Source: Gyrodactylus bullatarudis
Taxonomy: Eukaryota > Platyhelminthes > Monogenea > Gyrodactylidea > Gyrodactylidae
Length of the DNA stretch: 64,000 bases
Direction: 5' to 3'
Assembly (NCBI GenBank): GCA_012064415.1
Contig: SSNU01000223.1
Span: 332,198-396,197 of the forward strand
A model generated the notes under the pieces. The model saw only the letters and a program-made list of their open reading frames with translations, was not told the DNA's origin and searched no databases. The position numbers and the translations under genes were made by a program. Shown in pieces: positions 40,171 through 51,437 of this stretch. Each line of letters starts with the position of its first letter. Position 1 is the first letter of the stretch.

Positions 40171-41536
40171 ATTGAAAAATACTTGAAGAATCAATACTGA
40201 TAACTATTTATATTTTTGCATAGATAAGATTTAGATCATTACAGATTTTTGCAAAATATTTTAATTATTATTGTACACACATGAAAATATATTTCTTCTT
40301 TTTTTCTTTTTTTTTAACTTATTATTATTATTTTTGTACAGGATAACTATTTTTATATGAAAATGATGAATGTAAAGCAGAACTTATGAATTGTTCAATA
40401 AATTTCATTTCTCTTATGCTGGTAATGATCTTAATATTATAATATATATTTTTGAATTTAAAATCCTGTAAAAATCCCCACGATTAAATTATCTGACATA
40501 CTAAAACTTGAGTATGTTTCTGGGAGCAAATTAATCACTTTTTTGATATCACTGACTTTTTTTCTATAAGGCTCTGAGTTTATGTCTTAATATTCTTGCA
40601 ACTCTCTGGACCTTCATAGACCTGTAGGTTTTTCCTGTGTTACATCATGCTTCAAATTCAATAACAGATCGGGCTATTATTTTAAAATGAAAAACCTTAA
40701 TGAACTCAATTTTTATCTGCACACATCTTGAAATATGGATTTTATACATTTTGTTTAGTCAAAAAATTATATTTAACATTCGAGTCACGAAATGTCAATT
40801 TAGGATCAACCTTTACGCTATTTATAAGTGAATTAGAGCATAATTGTAGAAAGTATGTTGATTCTGACCTTAAATGATTAGTTAAAATTTAAGAAAAGAA
40901 CGATGAAAACAATAAAAAAATCTTATATCATCAGTATGTTTTAAAATCTAAGCAGTTCTGTAACATTTTTCTTAGAAAATACAATATAGAAGAGGAACTC
41001 TAGATCCTTGTGGAGCACTTGAGGTGATTGGTTTAGGCATTGAGTCTTACTCGAAGCGTTATAGTGGACTTCACACGAATTCTACAGTAGCAAAACATGG
41101 GTTATGAATGTTTACTATTTGGTTGTGCTATAAATAAAAATATTTTCTTCTTCGAAACTGAATCGATTCAAAAAAAATTTGGTAACATTGGAAAGATCAC
41201 TGATTTTCACGAGATTGTCGAAACTATGTCATTATACTCTTACTAACCGAACGTTCTATTTTTTTGAGACAATAATTAGCGTGTTCATGCAAGATTCTGA
41301 AGAATCCCATCTCTTTCTAATAATACGAGACCACACCTTAGAAAACAGTTTTTAATAATTTTAAAAAGGAGAACTTCCTTTGTTCTAGGTTTTTATCTTG
41401 CTCGAACCAGAACCAGAGTGGTCCATGTCTTTTACAAATCTAAACAATTCTCTGCTGATGGGATATGATAACTTCAATTTTATGAAATTTTAAATATCTC
41501 GATATGAAATGAATACTATAAAATTTGCATGTCTAA
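40171..41536. other. No gene recognised
   Basis: AT-rich DNA. It may contain the eroded 5' part of the Tc1-like element that ends at 41845. Confidence 0.4.
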
Positions 41537-41845
41537 TTGGTAGAAGTTGACAAAATGTTGGCAGATGTGACAGTTTTATGCCTGGCAACTTATTCGTTCT
41601 TGCTTAATCCAATCGAGCTTATTTGGAGTGTTTTTATGTCAGAAGTCAAGAAAAAGCTTTCTCAAGTGAGGCCAGAAATTATTAGATATAACAGAGATAT
41701 AACAATTTATGAACATCGATTGAGGCATCTTGAGGCCATTGCAACTTAGTCCTTTGATGTCTGTACAGAAGAAAAAGTTCGAAATGCATGTTTACATGTC
41801 GAGAAATATTATCCGCCAGCCCTCCAGATTGAAGATTTAGATTAA
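41537..41845 (+). pseudogene. Tc1-like transposase C-terminus
   Basis: The frame reads LADVTVLCLATYSFLLNPIELIWSVF, matching the final catalytic block of the invertebrate Tc1-like/IS630 group (LPPYHCELNPIELIW) with its glutamate. After a stop at 41749 it continues ACLHVEKYYPPALQIED, the usual ending. It belongs to a different lineage from the element at 20792. The rest of the transposase is not recognisable upstream. Confidence 0.75.
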
Positions 41846-42344
41846 TTTCCTTATTATTTTTTAAATAAATTTTACTTGATAAAATATAAACATTTTCAAT
41901 TGTTTATTAGCTATTTTTATATTTTTAAGATTGCATGGATTTTTCATTTCGAAATAAATACAAGAAATTAATGAGACACGATATTTACATGTACATGTTC
42001 AGTGTAAACCTTGATATAGGTTTTTGAATCATAATTATCAAATAATCGTAATTATTTCGGGGGTTTGCAATAACAGACAATTTATAATGTACATCACCAA
42101 ATTAATACAATTGTAATTCAAGAAGAAATTAATTAAGAAAAACAGACAAGGTTTTTCCTATCAAAAGTGTTTGAAACATGTATTTAATTTCTTTACCTTC
42201 ATAAACATAGTTTTCTTCGATAGAAGCCCGGCAATACTTTCCTCTGAATCATTCCCTTCCGGCATCTTCATATCCACATAAAAAGTTTTTAAGTATCACA
42301 AGCAAACTATCGGAAAAGATGTCTTACCTGGAGTTCTACAATCA
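41846..42344. other. PLE upstream region, no separate gene
   Basis: AT-rich. From about 42280 it probably already belongs to the 5' part of the next PLE. Confidence 0.35.
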
Positions 42345-45069
42345 TTGCCTGGATTTGCAGAAGTTCAATTGTTATATCTGGACAAAAGTCAAAAACTCCC
42401 GTCTATCTCTTACAACAGAAAATTGGTTTCCAAATGGGTGAATGAGCACAAAATCCAGATCGAGTATCTACAGTTTGAAAAATCATCAGCGTTTAATGAT
42501 TTAGATCCAATTCCGGAAGATGTCAAAGAGAAAGTCTTAAAAGCAGTCAACGAGATATCCCAAAAGAAATATGAAAAAAGAATCAACCGCCTTTTCAAAT
42601 CTATACTGGAAAGCAAGGACGACGCTATATTTCCTAATCATAATGCATCTGTTTTTAATTTTTCAGGCAAACCCCCCCTCCCCCAATTCAAGTCTTAAGT
42701 CTTGGTCCCAAATTTTGTATCCCCAACAGAAAGAAGGTAGAAGTTGAAACGGATATTGGATTCGAAACATTTTTAGAACAAACTGACCGAATAACAGCAA
42801 GTTCAGATGAGATGAGAGACCGATTCACAACAGTTATTAAAGATGCTTGGCTGCAATTCAAACAGAGGAAGACTGAATTTCCTTATCTAACAAAATCCCA
42901 TTTTGACGCACTCAATGAATTGAGAAAAGATCCAGACTTGCTATTGTGTCATCTTGATAAAGGAACTAGAATTGCAGTTGTATCAAAAAACGATTATTTA
43001 CAGAAGGGTAAGGAGTTGTTCAATGATAGAACAAGATTTCGTCCCAATGATTTACCCAGAGCTGAGACAAGAGCAAAAGGTTTCTACAACGCGATCATAA
43101 AGAAAGTAGATTATCTTCAGGAGATAGGATATATTGATGAAACCACCGCACGGTCAATAAAACCCACCTCAAACAAAATTGCCAGATTGTACCTATTACC
43201 CAAAGTTCATAAGGATGTGACGAATGGTCTTAAGTACCGACCGATACTTGACATGTCAGCTACGCCCCAACACAAAATGGTGAAATGGTTAACGCAAGTA
43301 TTGACTCCGTTGAGGAANNNNNNNNNNNNNNNNNNNNNNNNNNNNNNNNNNNNNNAAATTGCCAGATTGTACCTATTACCCAAAGTTCATAAGGATGTGA
43401 CGAATGGTCTTAAGTACCGACCGATACTTGACATGTCAGCTACGCCCCAACACAAAATGGTGAAATGGTTAACGCAAGTATTGACTCCGTTGAGGAATGA
43501 ACTTTGCAAACATTCGGTCAAAAGTTCGATCGAGTTTGTCGAAAAACTGAGAAATGTAAATTTCAATTCCTCCAAGATGGTTTCGTTTGACGTCAGTTCG
43601 CTGTTCACAAATGTACCCCTTCTAGAAACAGTTAAGTTTATTAGTGATAAGCTGAACAATTATCCTTCTCTTTGCAGTATTCCTTCAAAAGTCATAGCTG
43701 ATTTGATCATGATGACGGTTCAGAATATCGACTTCAAGTTTGGTGGACGCTGCTACAAACAAATAGACGGTGTCGCTATCCAATCGGTCCTATACTCGCT
43801 GATATGTTTTTTGCCTCACTGGAATCCAATCCAATGAATGATCTGATCAACGAAGCTCGCCTTTACGTACGCTATCTTGATGACACCTTTCTCGTCCTCG
43901 AACAAAATAGAGATGTGGATGCAATACTGACAAACCTGAACTCCATCCACGAGAACATTTCATTCACGAAGGAAGATGAAAAAGGAATTTAAGATGCTTT
44001 GAATTTTCTTGATTTCCTTGTGACTAAATCTAACGAATTCGCACTCACGAGCATTTACAGAAAAAAGTCAGTACCCAGTCAATTTCTACCGTTCCTAAGC
44101 TACAGTCCTGTCAGCCAAAAGAAAAGTGTGGTCAGAAATGAATTTTTGAAGATCCAAAGACTCTCATCATAAGCCAAACAAACTAATGACAAAAGAGTAT
44201 TGACTGACCTGCTAATGATAGATGGTTATTCAGAAGCTTTCATTGAGAAACATTCGAACGTCCGAGAGAAAGCCGAAGATGACGTTGAAGAGTTGACACC
44301 AATTTACCTTAAATTACCGTTTAAGGGTGATTCAACTCAACAAATCCTCACAAACAAATTATTCGAGATAACAAAGAGAACGTTTCCAGGCCACAAACTC
44401 CGAGTCCTTCCTAGTACAACCAAGCTTCTCCCCGACCTGAACAAAGACCCGACCCCTTGGTTAGATAAGAAGGGCGTAATTTACCTATATAAATGTGGTT
44501 CATCGTACGTAGGACAAACAGCAAGGCCCGTGAAGGCAAGAATAAAGGAACACCTGAGAGTTGGTAACAAAGGATCATCGGTTCAGGAACACATTGCCAA
44601 GACAAATCACACTGCTGATGTGAGCAACTTCAGCATTTTGTACCAAGCAAATTCTGGTGATTCTAAGCCTATCAAAGAAGGGGTCTTGAACAAAGCGGAA
44701 TCCCACTTTATCACGAAATTTAAACCTGATTTATGTCGGCAAAAGGAATTAGCAACAAAACTGGGTATCAAAGGGAAAGACAGATTCACTAAGAAACAAA
44801 AATTAGTAAGATTAGCTAACCTTCTTGATAATCACCCTAAAATTAGTTTCACCCAAATGACACAAAATCAGAAGAAGTCCCTTGATGAGGAACCCATCTG
44901 CAGCTCCACCCAAAAAGCTGAGACAAAAGTTGTTGAAACAAATGAGCAAGTAGTTGAAACTACGTCTCTAGGTAATCAACTTCAGATGTCATCCCCAGAA
45001 ACAGTTACAGTTGATGAAAATGCACACTCAGAAAAGTCAAAAATAGTTGATAATCAAATTATTTCTTAA
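42345..45069 (+). pseudogene. Penelope-like element ORF (RT plus GIY-YIG), misassembled and frameshifted
   Basis: The order is: N-terminal helical region (42345-42698); LGPKFCIPNRKK, HLDKGTRIAVVSKNDY and ARLYLLPKVHKD (RT fingers); FDVSSLFTNVPLLETV; FYKQIDGVAM-type motif; RYLDDTFLVLEQ (YxDD active site as YLDD, 43804-43992); thumb; then LFEITKRTFPGHKLRVLPS and the GIY-YIG domain GVIYLYKCGSSYVGQTARPVKARIKEHL (44200-45069), ending in a long polar tail. Lesions: a 7-bp deletion at about 43782 that removes GS from VAMGSP, in-frame stops at 43990 and 44170, and an N gap with a false duplication at 43318-43355. Confidence 0.92.
43176..43497. other. 38-N assembly gap flanked by identical 142-bp copies
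   Basis: N bases occupy 43318-43355. The 142 bp before the gap (43176-43317) and after it (43356-43497) are identical and would be a single segment in the PLE gene. This is most simply a scaffolding artefact, and the long open frame across the gap is not real. Confidence 0.93.
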
Positions 45070-45275
45070 CCAGTAATTATCAGTTTCAAGCCAATCAATG
45101 AGAAGCCTGCAATCAGCAAAAAGGGAACGAAAAGGAAAAGATGCAGTGGGCAGTTACAAATAGATTCTTTCCTTACAAAACGATAATTGCAGTCCTTACC
45201 TCTCCCTGCCAACATCAACTCAAAAGTTGAACCTGATCAACCAATCAGAGGATTCAAAAAATGCACTAATTTTCT

Positions 45276-45285
45276 GTATAAATAT
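45276..45285 (+). promoter_or_regulatory. TATA-like box in PLE 3' region
   Basis: TGTATAAATA lies just before the hammerhead ribozyme. The same TATAAATAT is found before the ribozyme at 58001 (57987-57995), and a TTTATAT variant precedes the one at 53787. It is a possible promoter for the next PLE unit in a tandem. Confidence 0.45.
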
Positions 45286-45289
45286 CAAG

Positions 45290-45337
45290 CCGGTGTAAGA
45301 GTCTGATGCGAACCGGTGAAATAAAAGCTTTATAACT
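45290..45337 (+). ncRNA. Hammerhead ribozyme motif downstream of PLE ORF
   Basis: The core CTGATGC...GTGAAA differs from consensus (C for A at the last CTGATGA base). Stem I is AGT/ACT and stem III ATAAA/TTTAT. CCGGT upstream (45290-45294) can pair with ACCGG in loop II (45311-45315). The same helices are kept with different bases in the copies at 53787 and 58001. Confidence 0.6.
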
Positions 45338-45600
45338 ACATACTCACTAGTCTTCCAAATGAATCCCTCATTGAATAGCTCAATAAATATCTTTTTTCTG
45401 TTAAAAGTATGTTATTTTGATTATACAGGATTTTTCATCAATTTATAGCAAAACAAATCGATTTAAAAAATCCAAAATTGAATTTAGTAATTTTAAATGG
45501 AGTCGAATGCAGTCGGGATAGTTAAATTATTACGCCCGATAATGTAAACAAAAGTTAAGTAACACGTGAACCTGCCATTATTACAATGTAATGTTGAAGA
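45338..45600. other. PLE 3' flank, no gene seen
   Basis: AT-rich sequence between two PLE terminal-repeat pieces. Confidence 0.4.
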
Positions 45601-45720
45601 AAAAAGGATGCCAAAAAGTGAGAAATAAGCGCTATATTTCAGTCATACTCATCAGCCAAATATACTTACATGCCAAATATATAGTAAAATACAAAGAAAA
45701 ATATGATAGAATCTGATTGG
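45600..45720 (-). repeat. PLE terminal repeat fragment with decayed hammerhead motif
   Basis: The minus strand reads GGCTGATGAGTATGACTGAAA followed by TATAGCGCT. It is homologous to the repeat at 63890-64000 (CTGATGAGTATGCCACGAAA). Stem I no longer pairs, so the ribozyme is probably inactive. Confidence 0.55.
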
Positions 45721-46653
45721 CTCTCTTGTGTTGGTTGTGGGAGGAGAGGACATCAATGTGACAACATGTCAAACAGGGGTAGAGGTTATGTGTGAAAGAT
45801 GATATTTCCCACCTTAAGTTTGAGTTCCTATTTCTAAACTTTTACCAATTTTTATTATTCTATTATTATTGTGATGAACATTAATTTGAAAAAGATTTTA
45901 ATACAATTTTATCATACAATTATGAGACAATATATGAAACCTCCATTGTACAATATACCATTGAAAAGGATATATTTTACATTTTTAGATAAAGTTCTCT
46001 CGAATTTTTCTATTCATTAGTACAGTCAATTTCACTCATGATGGCTCGAGATAAATTAGATATTTCATAGAGGTTTATTCTTATACCTCTCTGTCCCAAA
46101 ACAGTAGCCAATGAATGTTCAGTATCCATGGACCAATCAGAATTGAGCAGATTTTTTCTATTCCTAATATAACACATAAAGCGTTTGATTTAAAATTAGA
46201 TACTGCGTGTTATGCCTCACGAGAGAATATTTTGCTCTTTCAAATAAACTAAAAATCATTACTGTGTCTTTAGTAATAATTGAGATAAAATAACCCTGTT
46301 ATCTTAGATACTCTGTTGTTCAGATAAAAGAATTGCATCATTCTATAGGCAATTGAATATCCCATGTTATTTCGAAATATTTTTGAAAAACTGTAAAAGG
46401 TGTAAAATTCATTTCAAATTGCGTCTAACAAAACTATGAACTAGGAAATTGTTGATGATAAAATTTCACAAAAAGCTAAAACAAGATAAAGAGAATACCT
46501 AACCCTCCCCACCAGAGGATAGCAATTTTAAATGTGTGCATAGCGTTCCAGTAGCCCCCTTTCACCAAAAAGTCTATACAATACAGATGTTGTTAAAAGA
46601 ACTTTTCTAAGAGTGCGAACTGTTCGCCACCCTATACACCAAACAATAATTCA
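45721..46653. other. Non-coding stretch with a motif/initiator copy on the minus strand
   Basis: TTATACCTCTCTGTCCC at 46081-46097 is the reverse of the recurrent GGGACAGAGAGGTATAA motif, and the sequence downstream on the minus strand (to 46020) matches 11350-11400, including an ATG. No longer gene is attached. Confidence 0.45.
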
Positions 46654-46878
46654 GTGCATAACACTCCCCCTGTATGTGCATCTGAAACTTTGATTTATAT
46701 GAGTGTTCCTATCATTCAAACTTTATTCCCAACTCGAAACTCAAGCATGCATACTTTTTATCTCAATCCCAAAAGGAAAAAATTTTGCATCTCAGTGAAA
46801 CGAATTCAAACGGAGAACTTAGATTTTTGTTATACTAATCCTATTCTCAATTCTTCGGTGTATGACTTAACAATCTAA
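46654..46878 (+). CDS. Hypothetical 74-codon ORF with a tail shared with 20228-20437
   Basis: The C-terminus FCYTNPILNSSVYDLTI matches the C-terminus of the minus-strand frame at 20228 (VQRNPILNSTVYDFE). Two copies with the same stop position suggest the end of an unrecognised transposon protein. No domain is identified. Confidence 0.35.
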   Translation: MHNTPPVCASETLIYMSVPIIQTLFPTRNSSMHTFYLNPKRKKFCISVKRIQTENLDFCYTNPILNSSVYDLTI

Positions 46879-47488
46879 AAATTGATCCTAAATTACTTTA
46901 TTATTAAAATCTAAACTTACAACAATAAATAAGAAATTTGGGTTTTGAAAACCCATGCTGCTTTGTCAAAGATTATATTGACGCACGATTAGTTCGTGAG
47001 ATGTTAAAAAAGTAATGGGGATCTGAACTAGAATACCCCATCATATGTTGTGGGAAATTATTGTATATATGTTAATGCCACATTTTCCTTTTCTACACAA
47101 TGTGTAGTACACATATTATCTATTACATGACTGTAGGGATACAGAAGGGGGAGGGGCATCAATGCCTATGTTGAACTCTACACTAGACATGTTGTGGAAA
47201 AATGAATCATCATCACTTTTTGTCAGATTGAGGTTTTTAGGAACCAAAAGAGTTAGTCAAAGATGGTGTTACTTATTCATGGAAATTTGACCTCACTGAT
47301 CACTACAATGATGTAATTAATAAATTCATTAGGAGACTCATTCATATTCACAAATGTATCAAAATTGACAGCATGATGGTTCTTCTCTTCAAAGTATATG
47401 CTCGATCAATAATTGAATATTATTATTAATTCTTTTAAATGTAATACGGATAAAATAATAAAGTCTTTGTTTTTAAGTGTGAAAGTCC
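46879..47488. other. No gene recognised
   Basis: AT-rich sequence before a PLE terminal repeat. Confidence 0.4.
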
Positions 47489-47971
47489 ATTTAAAAAGAA
47501 GACATATATTAGGGCCATATGTACCTTTCATAAAGCATCATCAGTGGCAATAATTTAAAAATGATATAAGTTGAGAATTCATTCAAAATAATATTTTACA
47601 AATTATGAAAGAAATAGTAAATGTCAAAGAAGAATATAATGTAAGCTAAAAAAACACAAAAACTCTGAAGGAGAAATTCTTCATAAATAGATATAAACCA
47701 AACTTATGTGTCCAAAAAAACTATTCGCATCTTCAACTACCTTGGTCTATGTGAGCTTTTTTCACTTTTCTCTCCACTGTTGCTAGTTATTGGAGAGTTT
47801 TGGTGTTTTTTTAGCTTACATTATATTCTTCTTTGACATTTACTATTTCTTTCATAATTTGTAAAATATTATTTTGAATGAATTCTCAACTTATATCATT
47901 TTTAAATTATTGCCACTGATGATGCTTTATGAAAGGTACATATGGCCCTAATATATGTCTTCTTTTTAAAT
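47489..47971 (+). repeat. PLE tail flanked by inverted terminal repeats
   Basis: 47489-47670 and 47792-47971 are inverted copies. Between them is EKFFINRYKPNLCVQKNYSHLQLPW and a stop, the C-terminal end of a PLE GIY-YIG domain. The right copy contains CTGATGATGCTTTATGAAA, which has hammerhead core bases but weak stems. The next PLE begins directly after, so this is the joint of a head-to-tail PLE pair. Confidence 0.7.
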
Positions 47972-48856
47972 CTCCTAATATGATTTTAAGTGGATTCTTG
48001 GACGTATTTGAAAATTTACGTGAATATTTTTACCACAAAAATCTCACCTACAGGATCTCTGAACAACAAAATCTTCTTCGTACAATCTTATCTTCTAACT
48101 CCAAACTTTACACTTCATATGGACAGATGAAGTTTTATCGCGAATTTCTTGAAAAGAACCATTATCCAAGATTTGGAAAAAAGTCCCTCGTGATGTTCGA
48201 TTTCATAGAATAGAACATGTCATCCTCAAAATAAAAGAGAAAATTCAGATTATTGAAGAAAGATCCTAAGTCTTATTAAATTTCATTGCTAACAAGATGG
48301 TGCTTTTACAAATTGACACTGAATTCAATGATGCTCTATTACGATTTTTCGTTGAGTCAAGTGAATCTTTATTGAACCATAAATATGAATCATTAAGCAA
48401 AGAATTTGGTAAAATTCTTCGTTTTCATGAAAAGGGAATCTTCAACTTCACCGATATTCAGTTATCAAAGGAGTAAAAAGAAATCCTGTCTCTTGGTCCA
48501 AATTTTTGTATCCCCAAACGTAAAAATGAAATTGAAGATAAAGCAGCCTTTGAACGTCTAGTCTATGAACTGGGTTTAACTAACAATCGGATGGACGACT
48601 CAAATACAGAAGAAGTTCAAACTTCATCTGTCGTTTATCTATAGAAGTTTTGATCGTAAACCTTTAAAATCTAGTTTACTTTCTAAGAAACATTTTGTAG
48701 CACTAAAAGAACTTAAACTAATGAAAACATATTCTTAACAAAACCTGACAAGGGTAAAAGGATAGTAATTATGTATAAGGATGATTATTATAAGGCAGGG
48801 TTAGATTTCCTCTCTGATGAGAGTAAATTTCATAGCACTGGGCAAGATATTTTCTA
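47929..48856 (+). pseudogene. PLE 5' half (N-terminus and start of RT)
   Basis: The frames read FLDVFENLREYFYHK..., then FNFTDIQLSKE, LSLGPNFCIPKRK, and TKPDKGKRIVIMYKDDYYKAGLDFL, the PLE N-terminal and finger motifs in order, with stops between. The element is cut off at about 48856 by the gag fragment of another retroelement. Confidence 0.8.
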
Positions 48857-49483
48857 ATACAATCAGAGTGTTATTCCTTAACATTGTTATTGCAGCAAAA
48901 TGGGTTGTCCCTTGAATATTTTCTATTAGCAACAATTGAGTTGACTTGCTCTGATACCTCACTGTGTAGCACATCTACAGACATCTCTTCATCATTTCGA
49001 AACTTTTTATTAGCATAAGCATATATTTTCTTAACAAAGTCATTAAGAGATAGCTTTTCATCCAAGGTACTAAGCTTTGACCTAATCTTCTGGCCATTAA
49101 TGTCAGAAACCAGTTGCACTTTCATCAATTCTTCACCAAACTCAGCTTCACTAGCTAAGTCAATAAGTTTATTAACGAGTTGCTTGAGGGTCAGACAGCC
49201 TTGCTTTATATTAAAGAAGTTTACTTTGCTAGCCATGTGGAAGGTTTCAGGTTTTATGAGCTTCCTGATGGCACTCACGAATCCGTCCAAGTAGTTTAAT
49301 CGAATAGAGATTCGTTTGGTTGAATAGTTATTATAATCCTGGTCGACCACAAAATCTTCTTATTTTGGCGGGTTGCGTCTTAAAGAGGTCTTTCAAAAAA
49401 ACTGATGTGGTCCAAATGAAATCATCAAATTCTTCAACAGATACAGGAATGGAGAGCGTATTCATAAGGTTCCATTTCGTCAT
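48857..49483 (-). pseudogene. gag fragment of the short-LTR retrotransposon family
   Basis: It starts MTKWNLMNTLSIPVSVEEFDDFIWTTS at 49483, clearly related to the gag at 35277 (MATWAIEKTLNIPDSL...DHFIWTV). After a frameshift near 49370 a 159-codon frame (48871-49350) continues through the capsid helices to YSRDNPFCC. The element ends there. An LTR edge, TGTTTTAAGG on the plus strand, starts at 49483 with the same ATG overlap as in the other copies. Confidence 0.82.
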
Positions 49484-49545
49484 GTTTTAAGGAGTAAAAG
49501 CAAGCATATCACAGTAAAGATTCAAGAGTAGTACAGTCATTTAAA

Positions 49546-49625
49546 CCCTTCGAACACGTTAAAATGCAGCGATCGCCTAAAACTGTTGATTTAGAGGTCG
49601 TATACGACCTCTGGGATCGAAGGGG
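49546..49625. mobile_element. ~80-bp piggyBac-like MITE
   Basis: The ends are CCCTTCGA and TCGAAGGG, with a perfect 20-bp palindrome AGAGGTCGTATACGACCTCT at 49593-49612. Layout (CCCTT end, then a short palindrome with GGTC/GACC) parallels the piggyBac end at 62075-62108. The flanking TTAA is only partly kept. Confidence 0.5.
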
Positions 49626-49781
49626 TTAGACACATAACGAGTCGACTTAACCTTTCTGCCCTTTCTCGCTCTTAATTTATACCAAACGTATGAAACCAAT
49701 CAGAATGCTGCTTTATTGGAGAGCCAATCAGATTCTACACTTTTTTGAAGAATATTTTGTAAAAACCATTACTACTCAGAA

Positions 49782-51010
49782 CAAAAGTGTTCACATAATT
49801 CGAAAGGGTAATTCCTGCTTTCCATTAAATATTTTTTCTCTAATAATCTTAATAACAAAGATAAAATAACTTTTATATTTGAATTTATTTTCAAAAATTC
49901 AAACCATCATAGACAATAAAATTTTACGGTCACCCTCAGAGTTTAATTTACCAATTATTAAAGGATCCTGAGTAGTTCTCTATTAAACTAAAATTCTAAA
50001 TTTGGTTCAAAAAATCGAAATTCATATATTACCTCATAATGGGAATGAAAAATCCTGATAAATCCTATTCCACTACAGAGTGTGAACGAAAATGCATGGA
50101 CTTGAACACATCAACTCATTAATATCGTTGACACATTTAAAATTCAAGAGTCTATGTTTTCAAGCTTAATAATAATTTTGGAGAGAGGTAAGTTTAGTAA
50201 TTTCCAATGCTAATTTATCAAGTTATCACCAGTACATAATAAGAAATCGTTGAATATACGAATAAATTGTTTATTGGAAATCATATGTGGAATCATTGCT
50301 TTCAGGAAATTGTTTAAAAATTTTCAGATTGGAAAGTGTCTCTAATGAACCTTTCCTTTCTTCTAATTAAAGAAAGATTTTTAAGTATTTTTTTTCATCT
50401 CAACCAAAAGTGTTCACATAATTCAAAAGGGTAATTCCTGTTCTCTCTAAAACATAAAATATTTTTCCTCTAATAATCTTAATAACAAAGATAGAATAAC
50501 TTTGTTATTTGAATTTATTTTCAAAAATTCAAACCATCTTTAGATAGACAAGAAAATTTTACGGTCACCCTCAGAGTTTAATTTACCAATTATTAAAGGA
50601 TCCTGAGTAGTTCTCTATTAAACTAAAATTCTAAATTTGGTTCAAAAAATCGAAATTCATATATTACCTCATAATGGGAATGAAAAATCCTGATAAATCC
50701 TATTCCACTACAGAGTGTGAACGAAAATGCATGGACTTGAACACATCAACTCATTAATATCGTTGACACATTTAAAATTCAAGAGTCTATGTTTTCAAGC
50801 TTAATGAGGTAATTTTAGTCATTTTCAATGCTTATTTATCAATTTATCACCAGTACATAATAAGAAATCGTTGAATATACGAATAAATTGTTTATTGGAA
50901 ATCATATGTGGAATCATTGCTTTCAAGAAATTGTTTAAAAATTTTCAGATTGGAAAGTGTCTCTAATGAACCTTTCCTTTCTTCTAATTTAAGGAAGATT
51001 TTTAGGTTTT
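49782..51010. repeat. Tandem duplication, period about 623 bp
   Basis: CAAAAGTGTTCACATAATTC starts at 49782 and again at 50405, and the two copies stay alike to about 50395 and 51010 (for example TTACGGTCACCCTCAGAG in both). Differences are small insertions and substitutions. There is no ORF. It is either an old duplication or a two-copy satellite-like unit. Confidence 0.85.
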
Positions 51011-51437
51011 TTATTTTGTTTTTTACCTCAACCATATCTGTAGCAGGATCTTCTTTGGTTATAAATTTAGTATTGTAGAAGCAATTAACGACTGTTTCTT
51101 GACTAACTTTTCTTGCTCACAAGTAAGTTTTACCATGTTTATAAAATATGAGCTGAAGCTTTAAAACAACAAGTTGGGACTCTAAAATCTGTTTGGCTAA
51201 AAAATTACATATGTAAAACTGAGATTCTAATTTTATTGGATGAAATGATTTAGAATTTCTCACTTGGTATTGAAATATTTTATCCATCAATTATTACCAA
51301 TTAATTATAATTATGAATTAGAAAAAAATTCAAAAATTAATAAATCATAATTATATAGAACGTATAATAATTCTCCACTTTAGAATTTACGCTATGATTA
51401 ACAAAAGCCAACAATTGTATAAAAAATAATCCTACAA

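Noticed and set aside
42812..43837. 341-codon open frame across the N gap
   Set aside because: It joins two copies of the same 142-bp segment through unknown bases. The duplication is best explained as an assembly error.
47792..47971. CTGATGATGCTTTATGAAA as a further functional hammerhead
   Set aside because: Core bases are present but stem III cannot form more than one pair in the arrangement that also closes stem I, so I only mention it with the PLE repeat.
49782..51010. CRISPR-like or satellite array
   Set aside because: There are only two copies of a long unit, no short regular spacers, and the genome is eukaryotic.
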